Below, piece by piece: positions 1 to 8,130 of a stretch of 27,500 bases of DNA (position 1 is the stretch's first letter; each line of letters starts with the position of its first letter). The translations under genes and the position numbers were made by a program. The DNA comes from Prorocentrum cordatum (lineage: Eukaryota > Sar > Dinophyceae > Prorocentrales > Prorocentraceae): the NCBI GenBank assembly GCA_963575745.1, contig CAUYUJ010018475.1, forward strand, positions 62,501-90,000. The letters run 5' to 3'. The notes beneath the pieces were generated by a model. The model was not told where the DNA came from. It was given only the letters and a program-made list of their open reading frames with translations, and made no database searches.

Positions 1-298
1 CGGCCTCAGAAACTAGACGGGAGGACGAGGAACGACGAAGAGCAGGATCTCCAACTCCTAGGCGGAGGAAGGACAAGATGAGGTGAGGAGACGCTTCCTA
101 AATTCCCAACCGTCCTGTGGTGTTGGGTCCTCGCTTTGAAGATACAGCACCCCGCGTCCCTCCTCCTCTCCTTCCTCCACCCCCTCCTCCCTCCTCCCCC
201 TCCTAAGCAGCCGTCCCGGCTCTGGCTTTGAGAGCAGGGCCAGTCCCCGCGAGCCTTCCCGGGACAGCTGCCACACACGTCAGCCCGGCCGCCATTGC
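1..298. other. No supported gene; pyrimidine-rich stretch
   Basis: Open frames occur on both strands but none looks like a conserved protein. Positions 150-205 are almost pure C/T on the + strand. The left edge may belong to a feature cut off by the window. Confidence 0.4.
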
Positions 299-757
299 GT
301 GTGGCTGGACGACCGTGACAGGTTGTCGCCTCGCCTGTGCTGCCCCACGCCTCAGCGGGCGGGAGGGCAGTTGGGCCAGACGCCACGTTCAGACCAAGGT
401 CCAGAGCCCGCTTGGCATGGTCGGGCACGCTCGCAGAGAGCAGCAGCGCGAGCACTACTACGTATATCGACCGCTCGAGCACTTCTCGACGCGCACCACA
501 GCTCGATGCCCAGGACGCCACCATGGGCTACCGACGCCGTGTCCAACGGGGGCCAGTCAGCACCACCAGGTGCTGCCAACTGGCGTTGTACGCAGTGTGG
601 TACGCAGGGCGGTGAGTCTTTCGGTCCACGTCCTGCCCCTCCCCCTCCTCGCCAACCCGAGGGGGCGCTTGGGGCGTTTGCCTGTCTAATGGAGTTATGC
701 CGTCGACGGTGCCAGATCTACAATGCGTCAACGCCAGGGCTCTTGGAGGTGGCATAG
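299..757 (+). pseudogene. Coding-like segment 1 with a WRCTQC motif
   Basis: This 152-residue open frame is Pro/Ala/Arg-rich and contains ANWRCTQCGTQGG near residues 93-105. A Trp followed by Cys-x-x-Cys is also seen at the start of RanBP2-type zinc fingers, but no second Cys pair is visible, so this is only a resemblance. Near its end, frame 1 (about 686-763) reads VMPSTVPDLQCVNARALGGG, which looks more protein-like than the frame 2 reading there. That is the first point where the path changes frame. No convincing start codon context is visible. Confidence 0.3.
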
Positions 758-1235
758 AAGTTTGGTAATGCACTTGGCGTCGACTCTTCGTCTGCATCAG
801 ACCTTGCCGAGATCTTCGGCCGGACGGGCAGACTCCGCAGCTGCAACGAGGTCGGGCCTCATTTGAAGTTGACGCGGTTCGTGATCGTTGGGAGTGGCAC
901 AACCTTCGCGCAGTCCTCAAGATGATGTCAGCAAAGGGGACGGCCTCTCCACTATGGACCACGCGGGCACTAGTCGGGGGGCCACGGACGGAGACGTGCA
1001 GCGGGAGATGTCGAAGCATGCTGGCACGGTCAAGAAGGCTTTCTCTTTCATCCGCGATGACATTTACAGCGCTCCATCAATCTTTGGGGGGTCAACTCGC
1101 GCGCAGCGGAACCAGTACGGTTACAGAGCTAGTCATATCAAGACCATCGCCCACGGGATGGACTACGACTACAAATTGCAGACTGGCGCTTGCAAGGTCG
1201 AGTTTAGGCACATGGTGATCACATCACGTGCATGA
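758..1235 (+). pseudogene. Coding-like segment 2, three frames in succession
   Basis: Frame 2 opens with KFGNALGVDSSSASDLAEIF. Frame 1 then carries FEVDAVRDRWEWHNLRAVLK followed by a Met/Ser/Ala/Lys-rich run. From about 975 frame 0 carries HAGTVKKAFSFIRDDIYSAP and continues to a TGA at 1233-1235 through a Tyr/Asp-rich stretch (MDYDYKLQTGACKVEFRH). Each piece has a balanced residue mix unlike the repeat translations elsewhere in the window. The function is unknown. Confidence 0.4.
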
Positions 1236-1651
1236 ACGACGTGGCGGAGATCGGCGAGATGGGCCTGCTCGCCGCCAGCGACCCAGATGACCAGCGCGGA
1301 GCTGAGGCGCGCGAGTTAATGATGAGCGTCTTGAAGGAGAGGCACGACAACATCGCGCCAGATCTCTTCTGTTATCCAGGGGAGTTTCGGCTGGCACTTG
1401 GTCGGGGCTCGAGCCCCCATGAGCGGCTGAAGGCGAGGCGAGATACTATCATCTCCGATTGGAAGCTCATCCTGGAGGTGGAGACGGCGGTCTTGTCCAG
1501 ACCAGGCGCGAAGCAGCTTCTGGGCGACATCTTCTGGTTAAGGTGGCCGATCCATCGATTGGCATTTGAGCGGAACGAACGGGAATCGGGGGCTGGCCTC
1601 GACATCCCCGACGGTTTCATTCGGACCGTGACTGTCGCCACGGAGCACTAG
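1232..1651 (+). pseudogene. Coding-like segment 3
   Basis: This is a 139-residue segment in frame 2, closed by TAG at 1649-1651. It is helical in character, with runs such as ELMMSVLKERHDNIAPDLFC and IISDWKLILEVETAVLSRPG. Its frame is already open upstream and reads AHGDHITCMNDVAEIGEMG across 1208-1264, so the ATG at 1232 is probably not a true start. The preceding frame 0 segment runs into it near 1213 after a one-base shift. No family is recognised. Confidence 0.45.
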
Positions 1652-2401
1652 CCAGACTCCAAGGGCCCAGAGGACGTGCACCAACACATCCGAAACGAAG
1701 GTCGGGCGAAGCGGAACACTACCATAGCTCCAAGTCGGTTGTGCCGGGCGCAGCAGGAGTGCAACATTGCTGGCTCTCGAGGCATGGGGACGTTTCAGCT
1801 GGGCGACGTGGGGGTGTCCAGCAACATTTGCCATCGCGACAACCAGGACTCCGTCGCCGCCGAAATCAGAGGTGACCCGAATAGTATGCCACATGTGTTT
1901 CGACGAATACTTGACAGAGGCTACAAGTACAGCTCGCCGAATGGGCAGTCGTATACCATGGCGTGCTCAGCGTGGACACGGCTTCAGGCATGGGCGAAAA
2001 TGGGGGGCGATAGGCCAAATCTTCTGAGCTCGTGGCATTGCAGGATGGTGCCAGAATTAACTATATTGTTGCATGGAGCCGTTGGTTCGGCGATGGTTGT
2101 CATCAGCCAGCAGCTCTGGGGCTTATTCGTGTGCGACCTCGGCCGTGGCCGTAAAGGCGACTTGAGCCATTTCAAAATGCGGTCCGACGCAGGTGCGTTC
2201 CACGACTATTGCGTGACTAACCCTACGAATCACGAGGTGGTGAATATCTCCAAGGTGACGTTCCTCGCTGGCGTTGGCAGGGTGCTCTTGGTGTCGGAGG
2301 GGGCCCATGACGCCGCTGGCAGCGTCGCTGCTTGCGGGCGTGCCCCTGGCCCTGGACCACATGAAGAGCATCGCGGACGTGGACCTTGGCGACTCTGCTA
2401 A
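1652..2401 (+). pseudogene. Coding-like segment 4
   Basis: The same frame as segment 3 resumes directly after the TAG and stays open for 249 codons. The protein-like part ends near 2290 (NHEVVNISKVTFLAGVG). Beyond that the frame 2 reading turns into a Gly/Pro/Arg-rich string, while frame 0 becomes protein-like. This marks another frame change between about 2265 and 2310. No catalytic motif is recognised. Confidence 0.4.
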
Positions 2402-3416
2402 CGCCTCGGCGGGGGCTGCCCGCGAGAAGCGGGCTGAATTGACATTCGCTGGGTTCCCAGATCTCATCGCGAAGCGCGCGGTGGCCCTCCACATGCACGG
2501 CCAGGACGACCTCGGCGCGGAGCTCGGGGAGGACTTCATTTGTATGATCGACGAGACCTTGGCCCACGACGCCCAGAACTGCAGCGAGATCCAGGCGTTC
2601 CGCACGGCGCTGAAGCAGCAGAGAGCGAAGCACATGGTCGAGAAGAGGAAAGGAAAACGCGAGGCCAAGAAGGCTGCCGTGGATGAGAAGAGCAAGAGCC
2701 ATACCGTCAAGGGCAAGCTTGCCTCAGGGATCGGGGCGAAGCTGGTGATCGCCGCGGCGGCAGGCGGACCCGATCCACCTGCGGGCGGCCCTGCTGGGGA
2801 CCTTGTCGTAGGACTTGCAGGGTGTCCCGTTGGCGCTGGCGGCACCGCGGCTGGCGCCGTCTCAGGCGCTGACGGCGGCGGCGGCGGCGGCGCGCCAGGC
2901 CCTGTGCTGCTCCTGCCCGCGTCACCTGTCGGCCATGGCGCTGGCGCTGGCCTCGCCGCGGGCGGCGGCAAGGCCCTGCCCACGCTGCCCCCGCCCAAGA
3001 AGAAGGCGAAGGCTGTCGAGGCAGGCGACGGCGCCGCGGGCGCGCACGGGCCGAAGGCTCCGCGTGCAGAGCCGTCCGGGCCGCGGCAGGTCGCAGAGCT
3101 TTACACTGGCGGCATCTGCGTCGGATGGGCGGCGCGCTGTCGTGACCACGTCGACCCCGCCTAGCTGCACTTGACGCGAGTGAAGCATGATACGCTGGGC
3201 ACGGGCGCAGGCGGCCAGCCTGCGCTGTCTCACGGCACAAGCAGGCGGAGAATGAAGCAAGGGTTGTTGATTTGACGGTCCATCCCAGAGCAGCAGCGCG
3301 GCTGCCACGTCTGCACCGACGCTCGGACCAAGGACCTGTTGCCCAACCCCGAGGACGAGCTGGACGCTGCGGCCGCAGCAGAGCTTTCCAAGCGGCAGCC
3401 CGCCGCTGCTAAATGA
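2274..3416 (+). pseudogene. Coding-like segment 5: helical domain, Gly/Ala/Pro linker, Cys-pair tail
   Basis: Frame 0 runs from about 2310 to 3416 with stops at 3162 and 3273. It begins with a helical stretch (LALDHMKSIADVDLGDSANA onward). A Lys/Arg/Glu-rich segment follows near 2605-2710, then a Gly/Ala/Pro linker at about 2750-3000, then a basic cluster PPPKKKAKAVEAG (about 2989-3027) that resembles a nuclear-localisation signal. After the two stops the same frame continues with RSIPEQQRGCHVCTDARTKD and an acidic Ala-rich end (3276-3416). That the frame stays protein-like past both stops suggests the stops are recent. Function unknown. Confidence 0.45.
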
Positions 3417-3509
3417 GCTTCGCGGTCGCACCGCATCCTTCCCCCCCCTCATCCTCATCCTCATCCCCCCTCTCATCCGCATCTCAACGCCCCTCAAACG
3501 GGGACTCCG

Positions 3510-3643
3510 CTAACGGGTACTTTGGCCAGTGACCCAGCGAACCCAACCCTTCCCGATGTGGGCAAAGCTGCAATGCAAGAAAAGGGCCCTAAAGTGGCAA
3601 CTTTCGGCAAACATTCAAAATACCCGTTAGTAAGTACCCGTTA
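3510..3643. repeat. Inverted repeat with a doubled right arm
   Basis: The left arm TAACGGGTACTT (3511-3522) is the exact reverse complement of AAGTACCCGTTA (3632-3643). A second, offset right arm TACCCGTTAG (3621-3630) complements 3510-3519. The spacer is about 100 bp. Pyrimidine-rich sequence (3430-3490) precedes it. It may be an end of a small foldback element, but no target duplication was identified. Confidence 0.6.
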
Positions 3644-3660
3644 CGGTGCCGTTGAGCATC

Positions 3661-4050
3661 CTCCCTCCCTGCACGGCCGGGGGAGGGATCGGGGACAGGA
3701 CAGCTCCTCGCAGGCCCCGCCCGCGGCGCTGCGCCCGAGGCTGACTTCGAACAGGCTGAGGGGGGAGGAAGGAGAGGTGACGGGAAGCGCAGGAGGGGAG
3801 CTGGGCTCACATGTAGACTGGGGGCAATGCGAGGAGGGGCAAGAGGAGGTGGATGAGGCGGCGGGGATCGGGGGAGGGGAGGGGGAACAAATCGGCCGAT
3901 AGGAGAGATAAGGGGGACGGAGGAATGTCGCACGATGGCGTGCGAGGGGCACCGCTGCAATGTTATGGGAAGGGTTTGCGGGCTGAGTGAGGGCGGGCAT
4001 GGCTTGAGGCTCGGAACCCGCATGATCGCTTACTCGCGGGCAATCGCTGC
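3661..4050. other. No gene seen; G/A-rich stretch
   Basis: From about 3755 to 3925 the + strand is G/A-rich (GGGGAGG and GAGGA runs). Open frames here are low-complexity. No promoter or RNA gene motif was recognised. Confidence 0.4.
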
Positions 4051-4079
4051 TAGTCATCACCCGTGACGGGTGATGACTA
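4051..4079. repeat. Perfect 13-bp-stem hairpin
   Basis: TAGTCATCACCCG (4051-4063) is followed by the loop TGA and then by its exact reverse complement CGGGTGATGACTA (4067-4079). It stands alone in non-repetitive DNA. A weaker stem, TTCGTCG/CGACGAA, lies at 4118-4136. Confidence 0.9.
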
Positions 4080-4275
4080 TCAACGACTGCTTGTGCGTCG
4101 TCCTCGTTGTCGCCGTCTTCGTCGCATGACGACGAAAGGCGAGGACAAGGTTATTTCCAGGCCCCCCCCAAAAAGGACACGCCAGACCCCCATTGCTTTT
4201 GCACGGCCCCTGGAGGCTTGACACAGATTGCGATCATGCGCTGAGGGACGGCCGACGCCAATACGGCCTGCTGTC

Positions 4276-4396
4276 GCCTCTACTTACCTCTACCTCTATT
4301 TACCTCTATTTACCTCGCCCTATTTACCTCTATCTACCTCTACTTACCTCTATTTACCTCCCTCGCCTTCAATAGGGTGACCCCTGTTTACCTCTG
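4276..4396 (+). repeat. Degenerate TTACCTCTA minisatellite
   Basis: About ten copies of a 9-11 bp unit (TTACCTCTAT, TTACCTCTAC, TTACCTCGCC) are arranged head to tail, with a last copy at 4387-4395. The flank to 4500 is CCTCCTCG-rich. Confidence 0.85.
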
Positions 4397-4517
4397 CCCT
4401 CCTCGCTCCTGCTGTCGGGCATCCGACCGCTCCTCGCCTCCATCCTCCTCGCCGCCCGCTCCTCGCCCCCGTCCTCCTCGTCACCCGCCGTCGCGGGCGC
4501 CGACCCGCGCACGGGCG

Positions 4518-4595
4518 AAGAGAGGGGGGGGTTGAGAGGGTCTGGGGGAGAGAGGGAAGGCTGAGAGAGAGGGGGGGGGGTCTAAGAAAGAAAAG

Positions 4596-4626
<31 letters not shown>

Positions 4627-4805
4627 TGTCAGAGAGAGAGGGGGTAGGGTCTGAGAGGGTCTGAGGTCTGAGAAACATAAAGGGGGGAGAGGGAGAGAGA
4701 GAGAGAGAGACAGAGAGGGCCTGAGAGGGTCTGAGGGAGAGAGGGTCTGAGAAAGGGTCTGAGAGGGTCTGATACATACTTAGAGAGAGAGAGAGAGAGA
4801 GAAGG
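4518..4805 (+). repeat. GA-rich array with a GAGGGTCTGA minisatellite
   Basis: The + strand is almost pure purine with (GA)n runs at 4591-4622, 4694-4711 and 4784-4802. The unit GAGAGGGTCTGA recurs from 4622 to 4772. Its translations (Ser/Pro/Leu strings) are not genes. Confidence 0.9.
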
Positions 4806-5056
4806 GGCTCGTCGTAGTCGTTGTCGTCGTCGCCGCCGCCGTCGGTGTCGTCGCCTCAGTCGTCGCCGTCGTCGAGGTCAAAATCGTCGACGTTGTAGTC
4901 GCCGACGTTGCCGCCGTCGCAGCGGCGACAACGGCGGCCACGACGACGACGACGGCGACGACGGCGACGGCGACGACAGCAACGATGACGACGGCGACGC
5001 CTCTGTCGTCGCCATCGCCGCCGCCGCCGCCGTCGGCGCCGTCGCCGTCGTCCTCG

Positions 5057-5094
<38 letters not shown>

Positions 5095-5180
5095 CGTCGT
5101 CGTCGTCGTCGTCGTCGTCGATCGTCGTCGTCGTCGTCGTCGATTGTCGTTGCCTCCGCCTCCGTCGTCGTCGTCGCCCC
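4806..5180. repeat. GTC trinucleotide array with an inverted GAC core
   Basis: The + strand reads (GTC)n at 4806-4920, switches to (GAC)n at about 4921-4999, and returns to (GTC)n until 5180. The central block is therefore complementary to both flanks and could fold with either. Perfect CGT/GTC runs occur at about 5059-5091. Poly-Asp, poly-Arg or poly-Val open frames here are translations of the repeat. Confidence 0.9.
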
Positions 5181-5187
5181 CTTTCCC

Positions 5188-5208
5188 CCGTAGCCATTTT
5201 GGCTCAAG
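5188..5208 (+). other. Genomic copy of the dinoflagellate spliced leader
   Basis: Positions 5190-5208 read GTAGCCATTTTGGCTCAAG and are preceded by CC. This matches the conserved 22-nt dinoflagellate spliced-leader exon, except that the variable first base (A, G or T in the consensus) is C here. A spliced-leader RNA gene would continue with a GT splice donor; here the next bases are CCTCGTGG. It is therefore better explained as the 5' end of a trans-spliced mRNA that was reverse transcribed and reinserted, a process known in dinoflagellates. The GTC array ends 7 bp upstream. Confidence 0.85.
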
Positions 5209-5232
5209 CCTCGTGGGGGGGGGCGAGCGCCC

Positions 5233-5502
5233 ATGCCCGGCGCGGCTCGTGCCGACGTGTTTCCGCGCCCCTGCGCGGGCCGCCCCGCTCGGGGACAAAT
5301 GAAGACTCGCGCGGGCTGCAGCGCCTCGCGTCGCTCCGGGCGCGGGGCCCAATTAGGGGGCAAACAACCCTACCTCGCTTTTGACCACCCTCGCTTCCAA
5401 GAGATACCACGCGATGCCGAACTACGGCCTGTACTGGTCAGGCCGCTTGACGAGGAGGCGCGTGGTATGACTTGGTTTTGCCTGGAAGCAAAAGCGGGGT
5501 AG
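5233..5502 (+). CDS. Small ORF directly downstream of the spliced leader
   Basis: The first ATG after the spliced leader lies 24 nt downstream and opens an 89-codon frame ending in TAG at 5500-5502. The first half is Arg/Ala/Gly-rich; the second half is more ordinary (AFDHPRFQEIPRDAELRPVL). No family is recognised. The second half lies inside the 5368-5503 palindrome, and the stop codon is in its right arm, so the frame may be accidental. The position fits a retroposed mRNA, but no poly(A) remnant was found downstream. Confidence 0.2.
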   Translation: MPGAARADVFPRPCAGRPARGQMKTRAGCSASRRSGRGAQLGGKQPYLAFDHPRFQEIPRDAELRPVLVRPLDEEARGMTWFCLEAKAG

Positions 5503-5503
5503 G
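5368..5503. repeat. 136-bp imperfect palindrome with three nested stems
   Basis: Outer arms 5368-5383 and 5489-5503 match at 14 of 15 positions (CAAAAGCG-GGTAGG). Middle arms ATACCACGCG (5404-5413) and CGCGTGGTAT (5459-5468) are exact. Inner arms CGGCCTG (5425-5431) and CAGGCCG (5439-5445) are exact. All three share a centre at about 5435-5436, so they form one structure. It may be a foldback element. Confidence 0.8.
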
Positions 5504-6136
5504 TAATTCACGCTCTGACCAATTCATGATCCATGTGCCTGTTTTGTCCCCGCGCGTTCCACCGTCCGAGCCGACGATGGCGCGGGGGGCCCGCGCGATG
5601 CGTTGGCTTGCGCTGCAACGCCACCCCGAGGGCCGCAGCTGTAACGTATAGCCCCAGCCCGAGTGGCCATTCAGGCTGCTGCCTCTCTCATGGTGGTGTC
5701 TCTTTCGGATCTTCACATGAAGGTGCCGTATCGCATGCACGTAATATGTTATTGTATGTTGCCGGCCTTCTCCTGGAAGATTTGTTTGCATCGCCCAGCG
5801 CTTTTGTTTTCCTTCCCAAGGCTTTTTCACTCTCCACGCCCCCCCATGCAGCCTGGCCCCAACAGCGAGCCAATGATCATCCTCTTGCTCATCTGCCACC
5901 ACCACCACATCCACCTCCTCATCATCTATTGCACTCAATTCCCCTTTCCATACTGCGCATAACACGACGGGATCCTTTTCAGCGATCCAGGTCCGCTAGG
6001 ACACCCGTCAGTGGACAGAGCAAGCATCAGCGCAATAGGAGGGGTGGGCGGGAGGGGCATGACGCCAGATATGGCGCGAACGCATCTAGCTGCCCTGCCT
6101 CCTCTCTCATTTCTTCTCTCTGTATTCCTCCTTATT
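5504..6136. other. No supported gene
   Basis: This is mixed-composition DNA with a CCACCACCACCACATCC stretch near 5896-5912 and C/T-rich sequence from 6095 on. Open frames on both strands lack recognisable features. Confidence 0.4.
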
Positions 6137-6229
6137 CTCCTCCTGTCTCTTCCTCCTCCTCCTCCTCCTCCTCCTCCTCCCTCCTCCTCATCCCTCCTCC
6201 TCCTCCTCCTCCTCCTCCTCCTCCTCCTC
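6137..6229 (+). repeat. (CTC)n polypyrimidine microsatellite
   Basis: There are about 28 CTC/TCC units with a few interruptions (CTCCTCATCC). Similar tracts are at 9117-9163 and 13316-13436. Confidence 0.95.
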
Positions 6230-6271
6230 AAACTCCGCCTGGTCATCTTCGACACCTGGTGGATTTCGGGT

Positions 6272-6412
6272 CATAGCTCGGCCCTCCCGCGGCGGTTCGG
6301 GACGATTTAGGCCCCCCCGGATGCCTCTCGGCAAGGCGCAGCCGCTGGAGAGTACCCCGAGCCAGGAAAGCCACCGACAACCGACGAAAACGTCAAACAC
6401 ATTGAAACGAAA
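6272..6412. repeat. Dispersed repeat D1, copy a
   Basis: This aligns with 9524-9652 over about 130 bp. Shared landmarks are GCCTCTCGGC-AGCGCAG (6321-6340 against 9570-9589) and CGACGAAAACG against AACGAAAACG, with many substitutions. Copy b leads into a TTTTCCG array; copy a leads into a T10 tract and C/T-rich DNA. Confidence 0.7.
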
Positions 6413-6426
6413 ACTATTTTTTTTTT

Positions 6427-6588
6427 CCCTCCCTCCTCCACCTCCCCACTGGCGGCCTCCAGGGCGGCCTCGCGCGCCGCCGCTCCCGCCAGCAGCTCCA
6501 CCTCCGAGCGCAGCCGCGCGCTCAGCTGCGCTGCGTCGCGGAGCCCCCGCACGATGCGGAGGCTCGGGACCTTCGCGGGCGCCGGCGC
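6427..6588 (-). CDS. Candidate internal exon with coiled-coil-like sequence
   Basis: On the - strand this reads APAKVPSLRIVRGLRDAAQL and continues with a further 34 residues rich in Ala, Leu, Glu and Arg. Leu and Ala are spaced as in an amphipathic helix or short coiled coil. It is one of the few stretches outside 1-3416 with ordinary protein composition and no repeat beneath it. A pyrimidine-rich run precedes it on the - strand (CTGCTCCTCTTCCTC, near 6603-6622), as expected before an acceptor, and GTGGAGG follows near 6440. No neighbouring exon was found. Function unknown. Confidence 0.3.
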
Positions 6589-6761
6589 CCTCCCGAGCCG
6601 CGCCAGAGGAAGAGGAGCAGAAGGGAGGAGGACGAGGTGGAGGAGGACGAGGAGTGATGTTCTGCCCAGCCATCGTGCGGTCTTGCGTCCGCGCTTTGAA
6701 CCAGTATGGCCCCGCGTCACCTCCTCACCTCCTCTCGTTCCCCCCTCTCTCCTCCCGCCTC

Positions 6762-6805
6762 ATCGTCATCGTCATCAACATCCACACAGTCAACATCATC
6801 ATCAA

Positions 6806-6891
<86 letters not shown>

Positions 6892-6955
6892 GCACCATCA
6901 TCGGTATCAGTAGCATCATCATCACCACCATCATCATCAATAACAAAATAAGAAG
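6762..6955 (+). repeat. (CAT)n microsatellite
   Basis: ATC/CAT repeats with interruptions flank an uninterrupted run at about 6805-6890. Poly-His, poly-Ser, poly-Ile and poly-Asp/Met open frames on both strands are translations of it. Confidence 0.97.
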
Positions 6956-6984
6956 CATGAACACTGTCACAATCATCCGTCACC

Positions 6985-7163
6985 TTTCGGCACGTCCCCT
7001 CACACGCTTCGTGAATCCATTGGGAGCTCCACCGAAGGCCCCAGCGGCAGCGCTCTACGGAGATCCACCGAAGGCCCCAGTGGCGGCATTCGCATGCGTT
7101 CTCGCCTCTCGTTTCGCCACACCCCTCACATGCTTCGACGCCCCATGCAGAGATCCTCTGAAG
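6985..7163 (+). repeat. Two-unit block duplicated 398 bp downstream
   Basis: Positions 6985-7163 and 7383-7561 differ at roughly eight sites, far fewer than neighbouring S89 units do. A multi-unit block was therefore duplicated recently within the array. Confidence 0.8.
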
Positions 7164-8130
7164 GCCCCGCTGCCAGCGTTCGCACGCATTCTCGCTTCTC
7201 AGCAACCCTCACACGTTTCGTGGTCTCATAGAAAGCTCCACGGAAGGCCCCAGTGACGACATTCGCATGAATTTCTGGCCTCTCATTTCGCCACAGCCCT
7301 AAGACCTTTCCTGGCCGGCCCCTTAAAGACAGAACTCCACCGAAGGCCCCAGCGGCAGCGTTCCCATGAGCCCCCGCCGATCATTTCGGCACGCCCCTCA
7401 CACGCTTCGTGAATCCATTGGGAGCTCCGCCGAAGGCCCCAGCGGCAGCGTTCTACGGAGATCCACCGAAGGCCCCAGTGGCGGCGTTCGCATGCGTTCT
7501 CGCCTCTCGCTTCGCCACACCCCTCACATGCTTCGACGCCCCATACAGAGATCCTCCGAATGCCCGCTTCCAGCGTTCGCACGCTTCGTGGTCTCATAGG
7601 GAGCTCCGCCGAAGGCCCCAGCGGCAGCGTTCGCAGGAGTTCTCACCTCTCATGTCGGCACACCCCTCACACGTTTTGGGGCCCCATGGTAGCTCTACCG
7701 AAGGCCCCAGCGGATGCGTTCGCATGAGTTCCCGCATATTCTTTCGACACACAGATCCCACGCTTCGTAGTACCATAGGGAGCTCCACCGATGGCCCCCA
7801 AGCCAGCATTCGCATGACTTCCCGCCTCTCGTTTCGCCACACCCCTCAAACGTTCCGTGGCCCGAAAGGGAGCTCCACCGAAGGCCCCAGTGGCAGCGCT
7901 CCCGCCCCAATTCTGGTTCACCCCTCACACGCTGCGTGGCCCAATAGGGAGCTCCACCGAAGGCCCCAGTGGCAGCGTTCGCATGAGCTCCCGCCGTTCA
8001 TGCCGGCACATTTCCTACACGCTTCGCCCTTCCACCGAAGGGCCCAATGGCAGGGTTCGCATGTGGCTCATACTGGCGCACCCCTCACACGCTCCGTGGC
8101 CCCGTACTCGCCCTACAGGGACCTTGTGAT
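6985..8130 (+). repeat. Tandem array of an ~89-bp GC-rich unit (family S89, array 1)
   Basis: The unit begins CACCCCTCACACGCTTCGTG, continues with GGGAGCTCCACCGAAGGCCCC, and ends near GTTCGCATGAGTTCCCGCC. Starts of the CCCTCACAC block fall at 6996, 7122, 7205, 7297, 7394, 7519, 7663, 7753, 7842, 7921, about 8011 and 8081, giving mostly 79-97 bp spacing. Units at 126 and 144 bp contain an extra CACCGAAGGCCCC block. Units are diverged, and open frames through them are not genes. Confidence 0.92.

Larger units (their letters stand above)
299..3416 (+). pseudogene. Decayed or frameshifted long coding region, family unknown
   Basis: Protein-like sequence of normal composition can be followed for about 3.1 kb on the + strand, but only by changing frame. 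Writing frames as start position modulo 3, the path is frame 2 (299-757), frame 1 (about 686-763), frame 2 (758 to about 815), frame 1 (about 815-980), frame 0 (about 975-1215), frame 2 (about 1216-2290), then frame 0 to the TGA at 3414-3416. In-frame stops also occur at 755-757, 1649-1651 (TAG), 3162-3164 (TAG) and 3273-3275 (TGA). Successive open segments overlap or abut, which fits single-base indels better than introns. I recognise no domain. Two Cys-x-x-Cys pairs (near 589 and 3312) could be ends of zinc-binding motifs. A living gene broken by assembly errors, or one with unusual dinoflagellate introns, is not excluded. Confidence 0.5.

Noticed and set aside
588-620. WRCTQCG as a RanBP2-type zinc finger
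   Set aside because: The second Cys pair and the usual spacing are missing; recorded only as a resemblance.
2163-2185. Possible reversed spliced leader (CTTGAGCCA followed by AAAATG)
   Set aside because: Only nine bases match contiguously and the rest is out of register; it lies in coding-like sequence and is best explained by chance.
3276-3320. Cys-x-x-Cys tail as a transposase zinc-binding domain
   Set aside because: Only one Cys pair is present and no DDE or other catalytic motif was found upstream, so a transposase call would be a guess.
6717-6976. Poly-His, poly-Asp and poly-Met frames
   Set aside because: Pure translations of the CAT microsatellite.
6985-8130. Regularly spaced repeats as a CRISPR array
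   Set aside because: The repeated blocks are degenerate and the whole ~89-bp unit repeats, with no unique spacers; the organism is eukaryotic.
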